Positions 1 through 8,093 are shown, counted from the stretch's first letter. The stretch is 41,756 nucleotides of DNA from M3007 sp039804245 (GCA_039804245.1 JBDLWO010000039.1:1-41756), one strand, 5' to 3'. Notes: generated by a model not told the origin, from the sequence alone. Numbers and translations are program-made.

Positions 1-1286
1 TTCCAGATACCACGCTGACTGGCTGTACGCACTGCCAGGAACACGCAAAAAAGCGTCATGCCTGCCCACGCAGCTGTACGCGCACCTGCGCTGCGTGAAG
101 CCAGCTGCCATAGTCCGTACGTCAGTCCGATTCCCAGTCCTATGTAAGGTACGTAGGTATATCTGTCTGCCATGACAACAACACCCACCGATATAATTTG
201 TGAAACCAGTATGACTGTAAAGAAGTAAAATGCAAATGACCAGAGGCCCAGTTTTGTCTTCTTCATGCTCCACACTGCCACGCCTGCAACAGCCGCAAAC
301 AGCGCCGAATAAACAGAAAAGGAAGCCGGGAGCCCTGCCCCGAGCAGCGACTGGTCGGGATACGGATAAAACGGCGACAATCCGAACGGTGCAAAGAATT
401 TGAGGAGGTATTGCATCATGCCATATCCGGCAAATTGAGCCCGCTGCGCCAGACTGAAGGTGCTGGCAATCGCATCCTTGGCGCCCTCCACATTTGACAG
501 CCAGCCGTGAAAATTACCGCCGGCCTGTACATCCATGGCCATCAGACCAAATAAAACCGCTGCAGCAACAAATGGCAGTTTTTCCAGCCAGACACCAGCT
601 GAACGCATCGAACGGCCATTCCACCAGTCGAGCAGGAAAAGTACCGGCACCAGCGAGACTGCCATGGCTTTTGACAAACATGAAAGCACAAACAGCACGA
701 AGGCAGCCATGTACCAGACCGGTTTTCTGGTTTGGGTAAAATGAAGCCAGGAAAGCAGCGAAAGCAGGAAGAAAAAGGCATACAATACGTCTTTTCGCTC
801 CGAAATCCATAGTACCGATTCCACGTGCATCGGGTGAACAGCAAAGAGCAGCCCCGAAAACAGCGACGCAAACATATTCCGGCCGGTCAGCAGCCACGCG
901 AGGAAAAAGACCAGAACGCTGTTCAGTGTGTGCAACATAATATTGGTGGATACAAATGGCCCTGGTACGAAGGTCCCATTCGACTTCATGCCTCCCCTTC
1001 CGGCATCCCACTCAATCGTTTTCATGGTGAGCGGATGATAGTTCAGGGCAATGGGTGTGGTCCACACAGAAGGGGCTCCCGGCTTGTCCTTCAACAACAG
1101 CATCGGGTTTTCCGTGACATACATCTGATCGTCCCAGTCCAGAAAGCTGTTTCCCGAGGCGGGAGCATAGAGTATATATGCAATGAGTGCCACAAGCGCC
1201 GGCGCCCATATAAAAGACCAGGGGGAGGGGCCAGTTGCTCCGGCTGCTGTTGCGGGAGCCGGGGTGGCCTGCTTCTTTTTTGCCAT
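1..1286 (-). CDS. TMTC/PMT-like GT-C membrane protein (C-terminus cut by window edge)
   Basis: The reading frame is open from ATG at 1286 to the window edge, about 428 codons, so the gene is incomplete at its 3' end. After a Lys/Ala/Pro-rich start it has a first membrane helix near residues 24-42 and then FLDWDDQMYVTENP, the luminal Asp-Asp loop typical of the DUF1736/TMTC and PMT-like families. LLFAVHPMHVESVLWISERK around residues 145-165 and MADRYTYVPYIGLGIGL near the visible end are further signatures, with many hydrophobic segments between. Relatives are multi-spanning GT-C-fold proteins, often with C-terminal TPR repeats, thought to move sugars from lipid-linked donors onto extracytoplasmic proteins. 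Any TPR region would lie outside the window. The family is clear; substrate and activity are unknown. Confidence 0.8.
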   Translation of the reverse strand, partial: MAKKKQATPAPATAAGATGPSPWSFIWAPALVALIAYILYAPASGNSFLDWDDQMYVTENPMLLLKDKPGAPSVWTTPIALNYHPLTMKTIEWDAGRGGMKSNGTFVPGPFVSTNIMLHTLNSVLVFFLAWLLTGRNMFASLFSGLLFAVHPMHVESVLWISERKDVLYAFFFLLSLLSWLHFTQTRKPVWYMAAFVLFVLSCLSKAMAVSLVPVLFLLDWWNGRSMRSAGVWLEKLPFVAAAVLFGLMAMDVQAGGNFHGWLSNVEGAKDAIASTFSLAQRAQFAGYGMMQYLLKFFAPFGLSPFYPYPDQSLLGAGLPASFSVYSALFAAVAGVAVWSMKKTKLGLWSFAFYFFTVILVSQIISVGVVVMADRYTYVPYIGLGIGLTYGLWQLASRSAGARTAAWAGMTLFCVFLAVRTASQRGIW

Positions 1287-1310
1287 TTTTTTCTGATTTG
1301 AATTCTGCTG

Positions 1311-1318
1311 CAAATCTA
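1311..1318 (-). promoter_or_regulatory. -7 promoter element for the TMTC-like gene
   Basis: On the minus strand TAGATTTG fits TAnnTTTG exactly and is followed by CAGC, 24 bases before the ATG at 1286. It lies in the 48-base gap after priA. No clear -33 TTG is visible. Confidence 0.45.
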
Positions 1319-1334
1319 TAAAAATAGTTACTCC

Positions 1335-3785
1335 CTACCCCATCGGATCCACATCAACCGAAACGATCACCTGCGAAAATCCCGGTTTACCGTTCATCAG
1401 CTCGGTGATTTGCCTGATCAGCTGCTTGCTTCCATTCAGTATATCTGCTTTTTTTTCGAGTTTCAGCATAATATCCTGTCCAAAAGCACCTCTTACCCGG
1501 GCAATATTGGGTATTACAGGCCCGAGTACCCGTTCTCCGAGTTTCTCACGCAGTGCGGCAGCGAACCAGGCGGCGGCCGCATTCACCGTTTGCGGATCCT
1601 TGTGCCTGAGCTCCAGGTGAATCAGTCGGTAGTAGGGCGGATAATGAAACTCCTGTCTTTCTGCCAGTTCTCTTTTTACAAAAGTATCAAAGTCGTGTTT
1701 GAGAACCTCTGTAATGACCGGATGGCCGGGATCGTATGCCTGAATCAGCACCTGTCCGCGTTTCTTTTTTCGGCCTGCCCTGCCGGCAACCTGTGTCAGT
1801 AACTGGAAGGCGCGCTCCCCCGCCCTGAAATCGGGGAAACGCGTGAGTGAATCAGCTGCCAGAACACCTACGAAGCCCACATTTTCGAAATCGAGTCCCT
1901 TGGTCACCATTTGGGTGCCCACCAATATATCAATCCTTCTTTCTTCAAAATCATTGAGCAGAGCGACGAGCCCCGACCGCGCACCGGCGGTATCCATGTC
2001 CATGCGTGCAATACGGGCATCGGGGAGAAAAATACGGAGTTCATCCTCAATTTTTTCAGTCCCGAAACCCTTGAGCGAAAGTTTGCCGGATCCGCATGCC
2101 GGGCAAACCACAGCCGGATTGTCTGTATATCCGCAGTAGTGACACCGCAGCCGGTTGGTAAGTTTATGATAAGTGAGACTGACATCGCAATGCCGACACA
2201 TGGCATTCCAGTCGCACACCTCACATTTGAGTACAGGCGCGTACCCGCGACGGTTCTGAAACAGAATGGCCTGTTCACCGTTTGCGATGGTTTGCGTGAG
2301 CTTTTCAAGCAGCGGTTTGGAGAAAATACTCTGCATTTGACGCGTTTTCAACTGCTCCCGCAGATCCACCACAGATATATCAGGCATTTCCACTCCGCTG
2401 AATCGCTCTTTCATCTCCACCAGACCATATTTTCCAGACAGCACATTATGCCACGTTTCAAGTGAAGGTGTTGCTGTGCCCAGCAGCGTTTTGGCTCCAT
2501 ACAGTCCTGCCAGATAAACTGCTGCATCGCGTGCGTGGTATCGAGGGGCCGGATCGTACTGTTTGAAAGAGGGATCATGCTCCTCATCCACAACGATCAG
2601 TTTCAGATTCCTGAAAGGCAGGAACAGACCGCTTCGGGCTGCCAGAATAACCGATTTGCCGGCTTGTGCAGCCTTCCAGACCTCCACACGTTCCTGACTG
2701 TTGATTTTGGAGTGATAAACAATGACGTCATCTCCGAATACCTTTTGCAGGCGACTGATAATCTGGGTTGTGAGGGCAATTTCAGGAAGCAGATACAACG
2801 CCTGCCCTCCTTCTCTGACGGCCCGCTGAATCAACTCCACATAAACACGCGTTTTGCCGCTTCCGGTAACACCGGACAGTAAAACAACGTTTTTATTGTC
2901 GAAATGACTGTCAATTTCAGCCAGTGCCTGTTCCTGCTGTGAGGTCAGTGCATCAGCCTCTGCGACTTCGCTTCCAAAACCACCCAGGCGACTCACCTCC
3001 TGGTCATAAAATTCCAGGATACCCTTCTTTACCAGGGTTCGCAGCGTAGAATCCGTTGCTTCAGCCCTGTCGAGCAGTTCGCGTTTCCTGACAAACGGGC
3101 GGCTTTTTTCCAGTACCAGAAATGCCATCATAATTTCCAGTTGCCTGTCTCTGGACTGCAACTCCTCAAACACCTCGCGCATCAGGCTCTCCTGTCCGCG
3201 CAGTCGGGGGCCCATTCGAACCCCGGTCACCTTTCTGGACTGATATTTTTCCTGGAGGTCTTCACGCAGATAAAGCACACCCCGGTTCAGAAGCCGCTGA
3301 ATAACCTGAAAAACTGTTTTTTTATTGAGAATTTTACGGGCATCATCCACACTGATTTCTTTCTGAATCAGCAGCGCCTCTGCAATCAGATACTCTTCAT
3401 CATCGAAATCGGAAAAATTATCGCCAAAATTATCATTTCGGACAATCCTGGTTTCACTGCTCAGTTTGAGCCGCCCCGGGAGCGCAGCCGACATCACTTC
3501 ACCCAGTGAAGAACAGTAATACTGCGCCATCCAGTCCCACAGTTCCAGCTGACGCAACGAGACCATGGAAATTTCATCCAGAACAGAAATAATGGGTTTT
3601 ACAGCATAATCCGGCTTGTTTTCGTGGATTTTTTCCACCAGCCCGCTGTAAACTTTGTTTCGCCCGAACTGTACCTCCACCCTGATTCCCGGCCTGACAA
3701 TATCGGCAACTGAATCGGGTACAGCATACGTGTAGGTGCGTTTGGGCAGCGCAAGCGGGAGAATAATATCAGCGTAGAAAGGCAT
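1335..3785 (-). CDS. priA: Primosomal replication-restart helicase PriA
   Basis: An 816-residue 3'-to-5' DNA helicase that reloads the replisome at collapsed forks. The N-terminal DNA-binding region begins PFYADIILPLALPKRTYTYA. The helicase core has Walker A GVTGSGKT (about 305-312), Walker B DEEH (about 400-403) and motif III GTATPS. Eight zinc-binding cysteines follow at about 521, 524, 530, 533, 548, 551, 561 and 564, then motifs ending QVAGRAGR. All expected motifs are intact and the length is normal. I chose ATG 3785; a TTG three codons upstream overlaps the promoter element. The gene is divergent from infC. Confidence 0.97.
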   Translation of the reverse strand: MPFYADIILPLALPKRTYTYAVPDSVADIVRPGIRVEVQFGRNKVYSGLVEKIHENKPDYAVKPIISVLDEISMVSLRQLELWDWMAQYYCSSLGEVMSAALPGRLKLSSETRIVRNDNFGDNFSDFDDEEYLIAEALLIQKEISVDDARKILNKKTVFQVIQRLLNRGVLYLREDLQEKYQSRKVTGVRMGPRLRGQESLMREVFEELQSRDRQLEIMMAFLVLEKSRPFVRKRELLDRAEATDSTLRTLVKKGILEFYDQEVSRLGGFGSEVAEADALTSQQEQALAEIDSHFDNKNVVLLSGVTGSGKTRVYVELIQRAVREGGQALYLLPEIALTTQIISRLQKVFGDDVIVYHSKINSQERVEVWKAAQAGKSVILAARSGLFLPFRNLKLIVVDEEHDPSFKQYDPAPRYHARDAAVYLAGLYGAKTLLGTATPSLETWHNVLSGKYGLVEMKERFSGVEMPDISVVDLREQLKTRQMQSIFSKPLLEKLTQTIANGEQAILFQNRRGYAPVLKCEVCDWNAMCRHCDVSLTYHKLTNRLRCHYCGYTDNPAVVCPACGSGKLSLKGFGTEKIEDELRIFLPDARIARMDMDTAGARSGLVALLNDFEERRIDILVGTQMVTKGLDFENVGFVGVLAADSLTRFPDFRAGERAFQLLTQVAGRAGRKKKRGQVLIQAYDPGHPVITEVLKHDFDTFVKRELAERQEFHYPPYYRLIHLELRHKDPQTVNAAAAWFAAALREKLGERVLGPVIPNIARVRGAFGQDIMLKLEKKADILNGSKQLIRQITELMNGKPGFSQVIVSVDVDPMG

Positions 3786-3791
3786 CTCTGA

Positions 3792-3799
3792 CAAAGGTA
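3792..3799 (-). promoter_or_regulatory. -7 promoter element for priA
   Basis: Minus-strand TACCTTTG matches TAnnTTTG and ends only six bases before the priA ATG at 3785. The transcript would be nearly leaderless. No convincing -33 TTG is visible. Confidence 0.5.
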
Positions 3800-3830
3800 C
3801 AGGCTTGCTTTTAATTTTTTTTGCGAATAC

Positions 3831-3863
3831 TTGACAAGAGATAGTATTTATATCCTATTTTTG
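3831..3863 (+). promoter_or_regulatory. Bacteroidota-type promoter for infC
   Basis: TTG at 3831-3833 lies 22 bases upstream of TATTTTTG (3856-3863), an exact TAnnTTTG. Transcription should start near 3868-3870, leaving a leader of about 54 bases before the proposed infC start. Confidence 0.7.
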
Positions 3864-3923
3864 TGTCCCGAACGCAGGAGTCTGCGCAAGGCTTCTATTT
3901 TTTTACCAAACTCAAATAAATAC

Positions 3924-4583
3924 TTGGCATTTAAACCTTCCCGTCCATCTCCTGCCGGTAACCGTCCGAGTTCCCCTCGTCCCGGCGGCGGCGGCCCCCG
4001 CCCCATGAACCGGGGCCCACGACCTCCCGAGCACAATATCAATAATTTCATACGCGCCACCGAAGTACGTCTCGTCGGAGATAATCTGGACGAGGTAAGT
4101 GCAGCCGTTGGCGAAACCGTTGAAAGCGGTGTTTATGCCACCCCCAAATTATTGAAATGGGCCGATGAAGCGGGCCTCGACCTGGTTGAAATCACACCGA
4201 ATGCAGTACCCCCGGTAGTTCGTATAGTTGACTACAACAAATTCCTCTACCAGAAGAAAAAGCGCGAAAAAGAACTCAAGGCCAATCAGGTTAAAGTGGA
4301 TCTCAAGGAGATTCGCTTCGGACCGGAAACAGGTGAACACGACTTTGAATTCAAACTGCGCCATGCCAAAACCTTCCTCAATGAAGGCAATAAAGTAAAG
4401 GCTTATGTGCAGTTCCGCGGCCGTGCCATTGTTTTCAAAGAACGTGGTGAGCTGCTTCTGCTCCGTTTCATGAAAGAACTCGAAGAGTATGGCGTAGCTG
4501 AGCAATTACCCAAACTCGAAGGAAAGCGTATGATGGTCATCATGACACCGAAAAAATCGGCTGCCAAAAAGAAGACCGACTGA
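3924..4583 (+). CDS. infC: Translation initiation factor IF-3
   Basis: IF-3 binds the 30S subunit, blocks premature 50S joining and proofreads the initiator tRNA and start codon. The conserved body begins PEHNINNFIRATEVRLVGDN and runs through LKEIRFGPETGEHDFEFKLR and VQFRGRAIVFKERGE to KLEGKRMMVIMTPKK. A Pro/Gly/Arg-rich N-terminal extension precedes it. The frame is open from TTG 3831, but that codon is the promoter -33 element and cannot be in the mRNA. No ATG occurs before 4005, well inside the extension. The best start is TTG 3924 (AFKPSRPSP, 219 residues), downstream of the inferred transcription start and preceded by A-rich sequence; ATT 3897 is an alternative. Non-AUG infC starts are known to permit autoregulation. 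Confidence 0.93.
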   Translation: MAFKPSRPSPAGNRPSSPRPGGGGPRPMNRGPRPPEHNINNFIRATEVRLVGDNLDEVSAAVGETVESGVYATPKLLKWADEAGLDLVEITPNAVPPVVRIVDYNKFLYQKKKREKELKANQVKVDLKEIRFGPETGEHDFEFKLRHAKTFLNEGNKVKAYVQFRGRAIVFKERGELLLLRFMKELEEYGVAEQLPKLEGKRMMVIMTPKKSAAKKKTD

Positions 4584-4616
4584 TTGGACATCAATCAACA
4601 CATACTATAAATCCCG

Positions 4617-4647
4617 GCCCGTTCGGATCAAACCGAACGGGCTTTTT
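4617..4647 (+). terminator. Rho-independent terminator after infC
   Basis: A perfect 10-bp stem (GCCCGTTCGG pairing with CCGAACGGGC) with a six-base loop is followed by TTTTT. It separates infC from rpmI-rplT transcriptionally. Confidence 0.9.
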
Positions 4648-4686
4648 CATTCTATTACCCGCAAACGATTATTTTTAGAGTTTTCC

Positions 4687-4717
4687 TTTGTAAATCCAAC
4701 AGCTGAAACTATCTTTG
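4687..4717 (+). promoter_or_regulatory. Promoter for rpmI-rplT
   Basis: TTTG (4687-4690), a 19-base spacer and TATCTTTG (4710-4717) match the Bacteroidota consensus at ideal spacing. The sequence TATCTTTGCGCTCCG recurs exactly at the tRNA-Leu promoter (41412-41426). Confidence 0.85.
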
Positions 4718-4745
4718 CGCTCCGTTTGAAAAAATTTGTTTTATC

Positions 4746-4940
4746 ATGCCTAAAATGAAGACCCACTCCAGCGCCAAGAAGCGTTTCAAGGTGACTGGCA
4801 CGGGAAAAGTAAAGCGCAGCCACGCAAGGTTGCGTCACATCGCAACTACCAAGACTAAAAAAGCCAAGCGCCACCTCGGTAACTCTGTTATCGTTGACCA
4901 GGCGGATCACGCTCGTATCGAGCGTCTGCTGGCTATCTGA
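4746..4940 (+). CDS. rpmI: 50S ribosomal protein L35
   Basis: A 64-residue, highly basic protein of normal L35 length starting MPKMKTHSSAKKRFKVTGTG and containing KRSHARLRHI and the C-terminal KKAKRHLGN segment. It is part of the large ribosomal subunit. It is the first gene of a two-gene operon with rplT, driven by its own promoter immediately upstream. In many bacteria infC is cotranscribed with these genes; here a terminator intervenes. Confidence 0.98.
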   Translation: MPKMKTHSSAKKRFKVTGTGKVKRSHARLRHIATTKTKKAKRHLGNSVIVDQADHARIERLLAI

Positions 4941-5013
4941 TGCAGTAGTTGCTGAAAACCACATTTTTTAACGAGAGTACCGGAAAAAGTGCTTGATGCC
5001 CCGGTACTGCACT
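4941..5013 (+). promoter_or_regulatory. Structured rpmI-rplT intercistronic RNA, candidate L20 operator
   Basis: The 86-base gap contains AGTACCGG (4976-4983) able to pair with CCGGTACT (5001-5008). Two alternative pairings compete for the same 3' segment: TGCAGTA (4941-4947) with TACTGCA (5005-5011), and AGTGC (4988-4992) with GCACT (5009-5013). L20 autoregulates translation through RNA mimics of its 23S site in other bacteria, so an operator role is plausible here but inferred only from folding and position. Confidence 0.4.
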
Positions 5014-5026
5014 AAAAAAACTTGCA

Positions 5027-5374
5027 ATGCCAAGAGCTACCAACAACCCGGCCAGTCGCGCCCGCCGGAAAAGAATCATGCTCGCCGCCAGAGGTTACTT
5101 TGGCGCCCGCTCAAAGGTCTACACTGTTGCCAAAAATACCCTTGAAAAGGGCTGGCAGTATGCCTTCCGCGACCGTAAATTCAAAAAACGCGTTTACCGC
5201 CGCCTGTGGATTGCCCGTATCAACGCCGCAACACGCGCACATGGCGTAAAGTACAGCAACTTCATCCACATGCTCAACCAGAAAGGCATCGGTCTCAACC
5301 GCAAAGCGCTGGCTGACCTCGCCCTGAACAATCCGGCTACTTTCAAAGCCGTTCTGGACGCAGCAAAAGGATAG
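5027..5374 (+). CDS. rplT: 50S ribosomal protein L20
   Basis: A 115-residue RNA-binding protein needed early in 50S assembly. The basic N-terminal helix (ASRARRKRIMLAARGYFGAR) and the globular domain (RLWIARINAATRAHGVKYSN, then LNQKGIGLNRKALADLA) are both complete. It lies 86 bases after rpmI and ends just before a strong terminator. L20 is also a translational autorepressor in several phyla; the structured spacer upstream is the obvious candidate site. Confidence 0.98.
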   Translation: MPRATNNPASRARRKRIMLAARGYFGARSKVYTVAKNTLEKGWQYAFRDRKFKKRVYRRLWIARINAATRAHGVKYSNFIHMLNQKGIGLNRKALADLALNNPATFKAVLDAAKG

Positions 5375-5394
5375 TTTGCGCGCAAGCGATTATA

Positions 5395-5435
5395 ACATGA
5401 GCCGCCCTGTTATCAGTGCGGCTCATGTCGTTTTT
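5395..5435 (+). terminator. Rho-independent terminator after rplT
   Basis: An 11-bp perfect stem (ACATGAGCCGC with GCGGCTCATGT, 12-base loop) is followed by CGTTTTT. It overlaps the last codons of convergent miaA. Confidence 0.9.
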
Positions 5436-6340
5436 ATACCTGTCGCTTCTGTTATATATCTCAATACGCCCTCCAGATCGCCCGGACTGAACGTCCTCCA
5501 GTTTCCATATTTCCTGAACCAGGTGACCTGCCTTTTGGCATAGTTCCGGCTGTGTTGCCTGATTTTGTCAACCGTCTCCTCAAAGGTCAGTTTACCGTCG
5601 AAATAATCGAAAAATTCTTCATACCCAACGGTTCGCAGTGCAGGTTTGTCGCGATAAGGCAGTACCGACCGCACCTCCTCTTCCAGCCCGTCGGCAATCA
5701 TCCGATCAACCCGCTCGTTAATTCGGAGATACAGCTCTGTTCTGGGCATATCCAGCAAAATATAAACGATATTGAAAGGTCTGCTCGCGCGCGTGCCCGT
5801 GCGGAAAGAAGAATATGGCATCCGGGTTTGCAGGCAAATTTCCAGTGCCCTGCGCAGGCGGGCGGGGTTATTCCGGTCAACTTCGGCGAAGTATACGGGG
5901 TCAGCTTCTTCCAGTTTGGCCTGAAGCCACGAAAGTCCGCCGGATTTCTCACCATTTGCAACAAACTGCCTTACTTCTTCCGAAACTTCGGGAAAAGAAT
6001 CGAGCCCGTCACACACGGCTTTGATATACAGGCCGGAGCCGCCAGCCAGAATGGCGACGTCACGCTTTGAGAAAACAGTATCCAGCGCCATCAATGCATC
6101 GCGTTCATAGTCGCCGACACTGTAGTCCTGACTTACCGACAAGTGATTGATCAGGTAGTGAGGTACTGTTGCCAGTTCTTCAGCAGTAGCCTTCGCCGCA
6201 CCAATAGTCAACTCGGCAAATACCTGTCTGCTGTCGGCAGAAACCACAGAGGTACTGTACGCCTTTGCCAGTTCGATAGCAAGCGCTGTTTTGCCTGTGG
6301 CTGTTGCGCCACCCACTACAATGAGCCATTTGGCAGCCAT
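5423..6340 (-). CDS. miaA: tRNA dimethylallyltransferase MiaA
   Basis: A 305-residue enzyme that transfers a dimethylallyl group to N6 of adenosine-37 in tRNAs reading UNN codons. It shows P-loop GGATATGKT (10-18), SADSRQVF in the substrate-binding region, GGSGLYIKAV, and a C-terminal TWFRKYGNW. The usual family P-loop reads GPTASGKT; the Pro-to-Ala and Ser-to-Thr changes here leave the Lys-Thr pair intact. ATG 6340 is preferred over TTG 6346. The gene lies 74 bases downstream of ndk with a terminator between, and is convergent with rplT. Confidence 0.96.
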   Translation of the reverse strand: MAAKWLIVVGGATATGKTALAIELAKAYSTSVVSADSRQVFAELTIGAAKATAEELATVPHYLINHLSVSQDYSVGDYERDALMALDTVFSKRDVAILAGGSGLYIKAVCDGLDSFPEVSEEVRQFVANGEKSGGLSWLQAKLEEADPVYFAEVDRNNPARLRRALEICLQTRMPYSSFRTGTRASRPFNIVYILLDMPRTELYLRINERVDRMIADGLEEEVRSVLPYRDKPALRTVGYEEFFDYFDGKLTFEETVDKIRQHSRNYAKRQVTWFRKYGNWRTFSPGDLEGVLRYITEATGIKTT

Positions 6341-6346
6341 AATCAA

Positions 6347-6391
6347 ATAAAAACGCGGAGCTGCAGTGATAGTTCAACCTGCCGCTCCGCG
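6347..6391 (-). terminator. Rho-independent terminator after ndk
   Basis: On the minus strand an 8-bp stem (CGCGGAGC with GCTCCGCG) with a wide loop is followed by a GTTTTTATTT tract, shortly after the ndk stop and right before miaA. Confidence 0.7.
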
Positions 6392-6414
6392 CCGATAAAA
6401 AGGGAATATCCTTG

Positions 6415-6834
6415 TCAGAACATTTCAACACCTCCGAAGTGGAATGCGCCCTCGATGGCCGCATTCTCGTCGCTGTCAGAACCATGCACTGCGTTTTCGC
6501 CCACGCTGGTAGCGTATTTGGCGCGGATAGTTCCGGGCTCGGCGTTGGCCGGGTTGGTAGCGCCGATGAGCTTGCGGAAATCTTCCACTGCATTATCCTT
6601 CTCAAGGATGGCAGCGACTATCGGACCGCTGCTCATGAAATCGCAAAGCTCGCCGTAGAAAGGACGTTCCCTGTGAACATCATAAAATTCACCGGCCTTC
6701 TCCAGGCTCAGTTTGGTCAGCTTCATGGCAACGATGCGAAAACCTGCCTCGTTGATCTGCTGAAGAATATTGCCAATGTTGCCTGCGCGCACTGCGTCGG
6801 GCTTGATCATCGTAAATGTGCGGTTACCTGCCAT
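6415..6834 (-). CDS. ndk: Nucleoside diphosphate kinase
   Basis: A 139-residue enzyme that equilibrates (d)NTP pools by phosphate transfer through a phospho-histidine. It begins RTFTMIKPDAV, and the catalytic His117 sits in NAVHGSDS. RPFYGELCDFMSSGP is the typical substrate-loop region. I chose ATG 6834 because homologues start two or three residues before the RTFTMIKPD strand; an upstream in-frame extension to 6873 would overlap the promoter element. Confidence 0.97.
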   Translation of the reverse strand: MAGNRTFTMIKPDAVRAGNIGNILQQINEAGFRIVAMKLTKLSLEKAGEFYDVHRERPFYGELCDFMSSGPIVAAILEKDNAVEDFRKLIGATNPANAEPGTIRAKYATSVGENAVHGSDSDENAAIEGAFHFGGVEMF

Positions 6835-6870
6835 AGCGGATGTAAAAATGTGTTTTTTTAAAAGAACGCG

Positions 6871-6878
6871 CAAAGGTA
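6871..6878 (-). promoter_or_regulatory. -7 promoter element for ndk
   Basis: Minus-strand TACCTTTG followed by CGCG lies 36 bases before the ndk ATG. It matches TAnnTTTG; the -33 region is AT-rich without a clear TTG. Confidence 0.55.
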
Positions 6879-6965
6879 AAACAAGATTTTATTTTAAAAG
6901 TCGTTTAAAACAAGTCCGGATTGAAAATAATCTCCTGCAACCACATTAATTCTATTTGAACAACG

Positions 6966-6973
6966 TACTTTTG
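6966..6973 (+). promoter_or_regulatory. -7 promoter element for the DHH phosphoesterase gene
   Basis: TACTTTTG matches TAnnTTTG and ends 12 bases before ATG 6986, predicting a leader of only a few bases. No -33 TTG is seen at standard spacing. Confidence 0.5.
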
Positions 6974-6985
6974 CACCGATTTACC

Positions 6986-7993
6986 ATGGAAATACCTTCA
7001 GCACTCCGGCAATTAATCCGGGTACCTCAGAATGTCGCTATTTTCTCTCACCGGAATCCGGACGGAGACGCTATAGGCAGCGCACTCGCCATGAGGTTCT
7101 ATCTGGAGTCCTATGGCCATACCGTGCACGTACTTTTCCCTTCAGAGTATCCGAAAGAGTTCGAGGTAATTCCCGGCGCCACAGATGTGATGATCTGGGA
7201 TATCCACACCGATGAGTGTAAAGACGTCATCAAACAAAAAAATCTTTTCTTCTTTCTCGATTTCAATTCGCTGGGCCGGATTGACAAGATGGGCGAGTTT
7301 GTGCGGGATCTGCCAGGTCAGCGGGTGATGATTGACCACCACCTGTACCCCGATCCGGTGGCTGATTATATGTTCTCGGAACCGGATGCAAGCAGCACCT
7401 GCGAACTGATCTACCGGTTTATTGATGCCATGGGCGACCGTGTAAGAATAAATCCCGTGATAGGGAAGTGTATTTACACCGGTATCGTTACCGACACAGG
7501 TTCTTTCAGGCATGCTACAAACCCTGCAATTTTCCGGATCACAGCAGATCTTATCGAGCGTGGACTCGACGATACCGGCGTACAGGATATGATTTTCAAC
7601 TCCAACGAGGAGAGGCATCTCCGGCTGCTTGGTCATTGTCTGGCCAATCGCATGGAATACTGGCCCGAATTCAAAACAGGACTGATCTGGCTTACCAAGA
7701 AGGACTACGAAATTTTTGGTATCCAGCGGGGTGATACGGAAGGAATTGTCAACTACCTGCTCAGTATCCGCGACGTCAGGCTTGCCGCTTTCATACACAA
7801 CCAGCCCACGGTCGTCAAGCTGAGTCTCCGATCAAAAGGCGATCTGGATGTGCAGGAAATATGCAAGAAACATTTCAACGGTGGCGGACACAAAAACGCA
7901 TCAGGTGCATTCTCGCACAGCAGCCTGAAGGACACCATCGAAAAATTCAAATCCATTTTACCCCAATACAAGGATCAAATCAGCGCTTTTTAG
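6986..7993 (+). CDS. DHH/DHHA1 phosphoesterase, NrnA-like
   Basis: A 335-residue protein. The DHH domain has HRNPDGDAIGS (motif I), LDFNSLGRID (motif II), MIDHHLYPD (the DHH motif) and GIVTDTGSFRHA (motif IV). The C-terminal DHHA1 domain carries GGGHKNASGAF. This is the architecture of NrnA-type enzymes, which degrade nanoRNA and in many species also dephosphorylate pAp; DhhP-type c-di-AMP hydrolases are close relatives and cannot be excluded. All metal-binding motifs are intact, so it should be active and cytoplasmic. ATG 6986 is chosen because a TTG further upstream (6956) precedes the promoter element. Confidence 0.9.
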   Translation: MEIPSALRQLIRVPQNVAIFSHRNPDGDAIGSALAMRFYLESYGHTVHVLFPSEYPKEFEVIPGATDVMIWDIHTDECKDVIKQKNLFFFLDFNSLGRIDKMGEFVRDLPGQRVMIDHHLYPDPVADYMFSEPDASSTCELIYRFIDAMGDRVRINPVIGKCIYTGIVTDTGSFRHATNPAIFRITADLIERGLDDTGVQDMIFNSNEERHLRLLGHCLANRMEYWPEFKTGLIWLTKKDYEIFGIQRGDTEGIVNYLLSIRDVRLAAFIHNQPTVVKLSLRSKGDLDVQEICKKHFNGGGHKNASGAFSHSSLKDTIEKFKSILPQYKDQISAF

Positions 7994-8093
7994 CGTAAAA
8001 AAAATCTTCATCCCGAAGAATAATATCCGGAATTCCAACATGCAGTTATCTTTCAACAGTCAAGTAACTTTCAACTTTCATTATCAAAAAGTG

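Noticed and set aside
4976..5013. A classical H-type pseudoknot before rplT
   Set aside because: The second helix would follow the first with no connecting loop across an 8-bp stem, which is sterically unlikely; the pairings are better treated as alternatives.
6956..6985. TTG 6956 as the start of the DHH gene
   Set aside because: The -7 box 6966-6973 would lie inside the coding region, and homology begins after ATG 6986.
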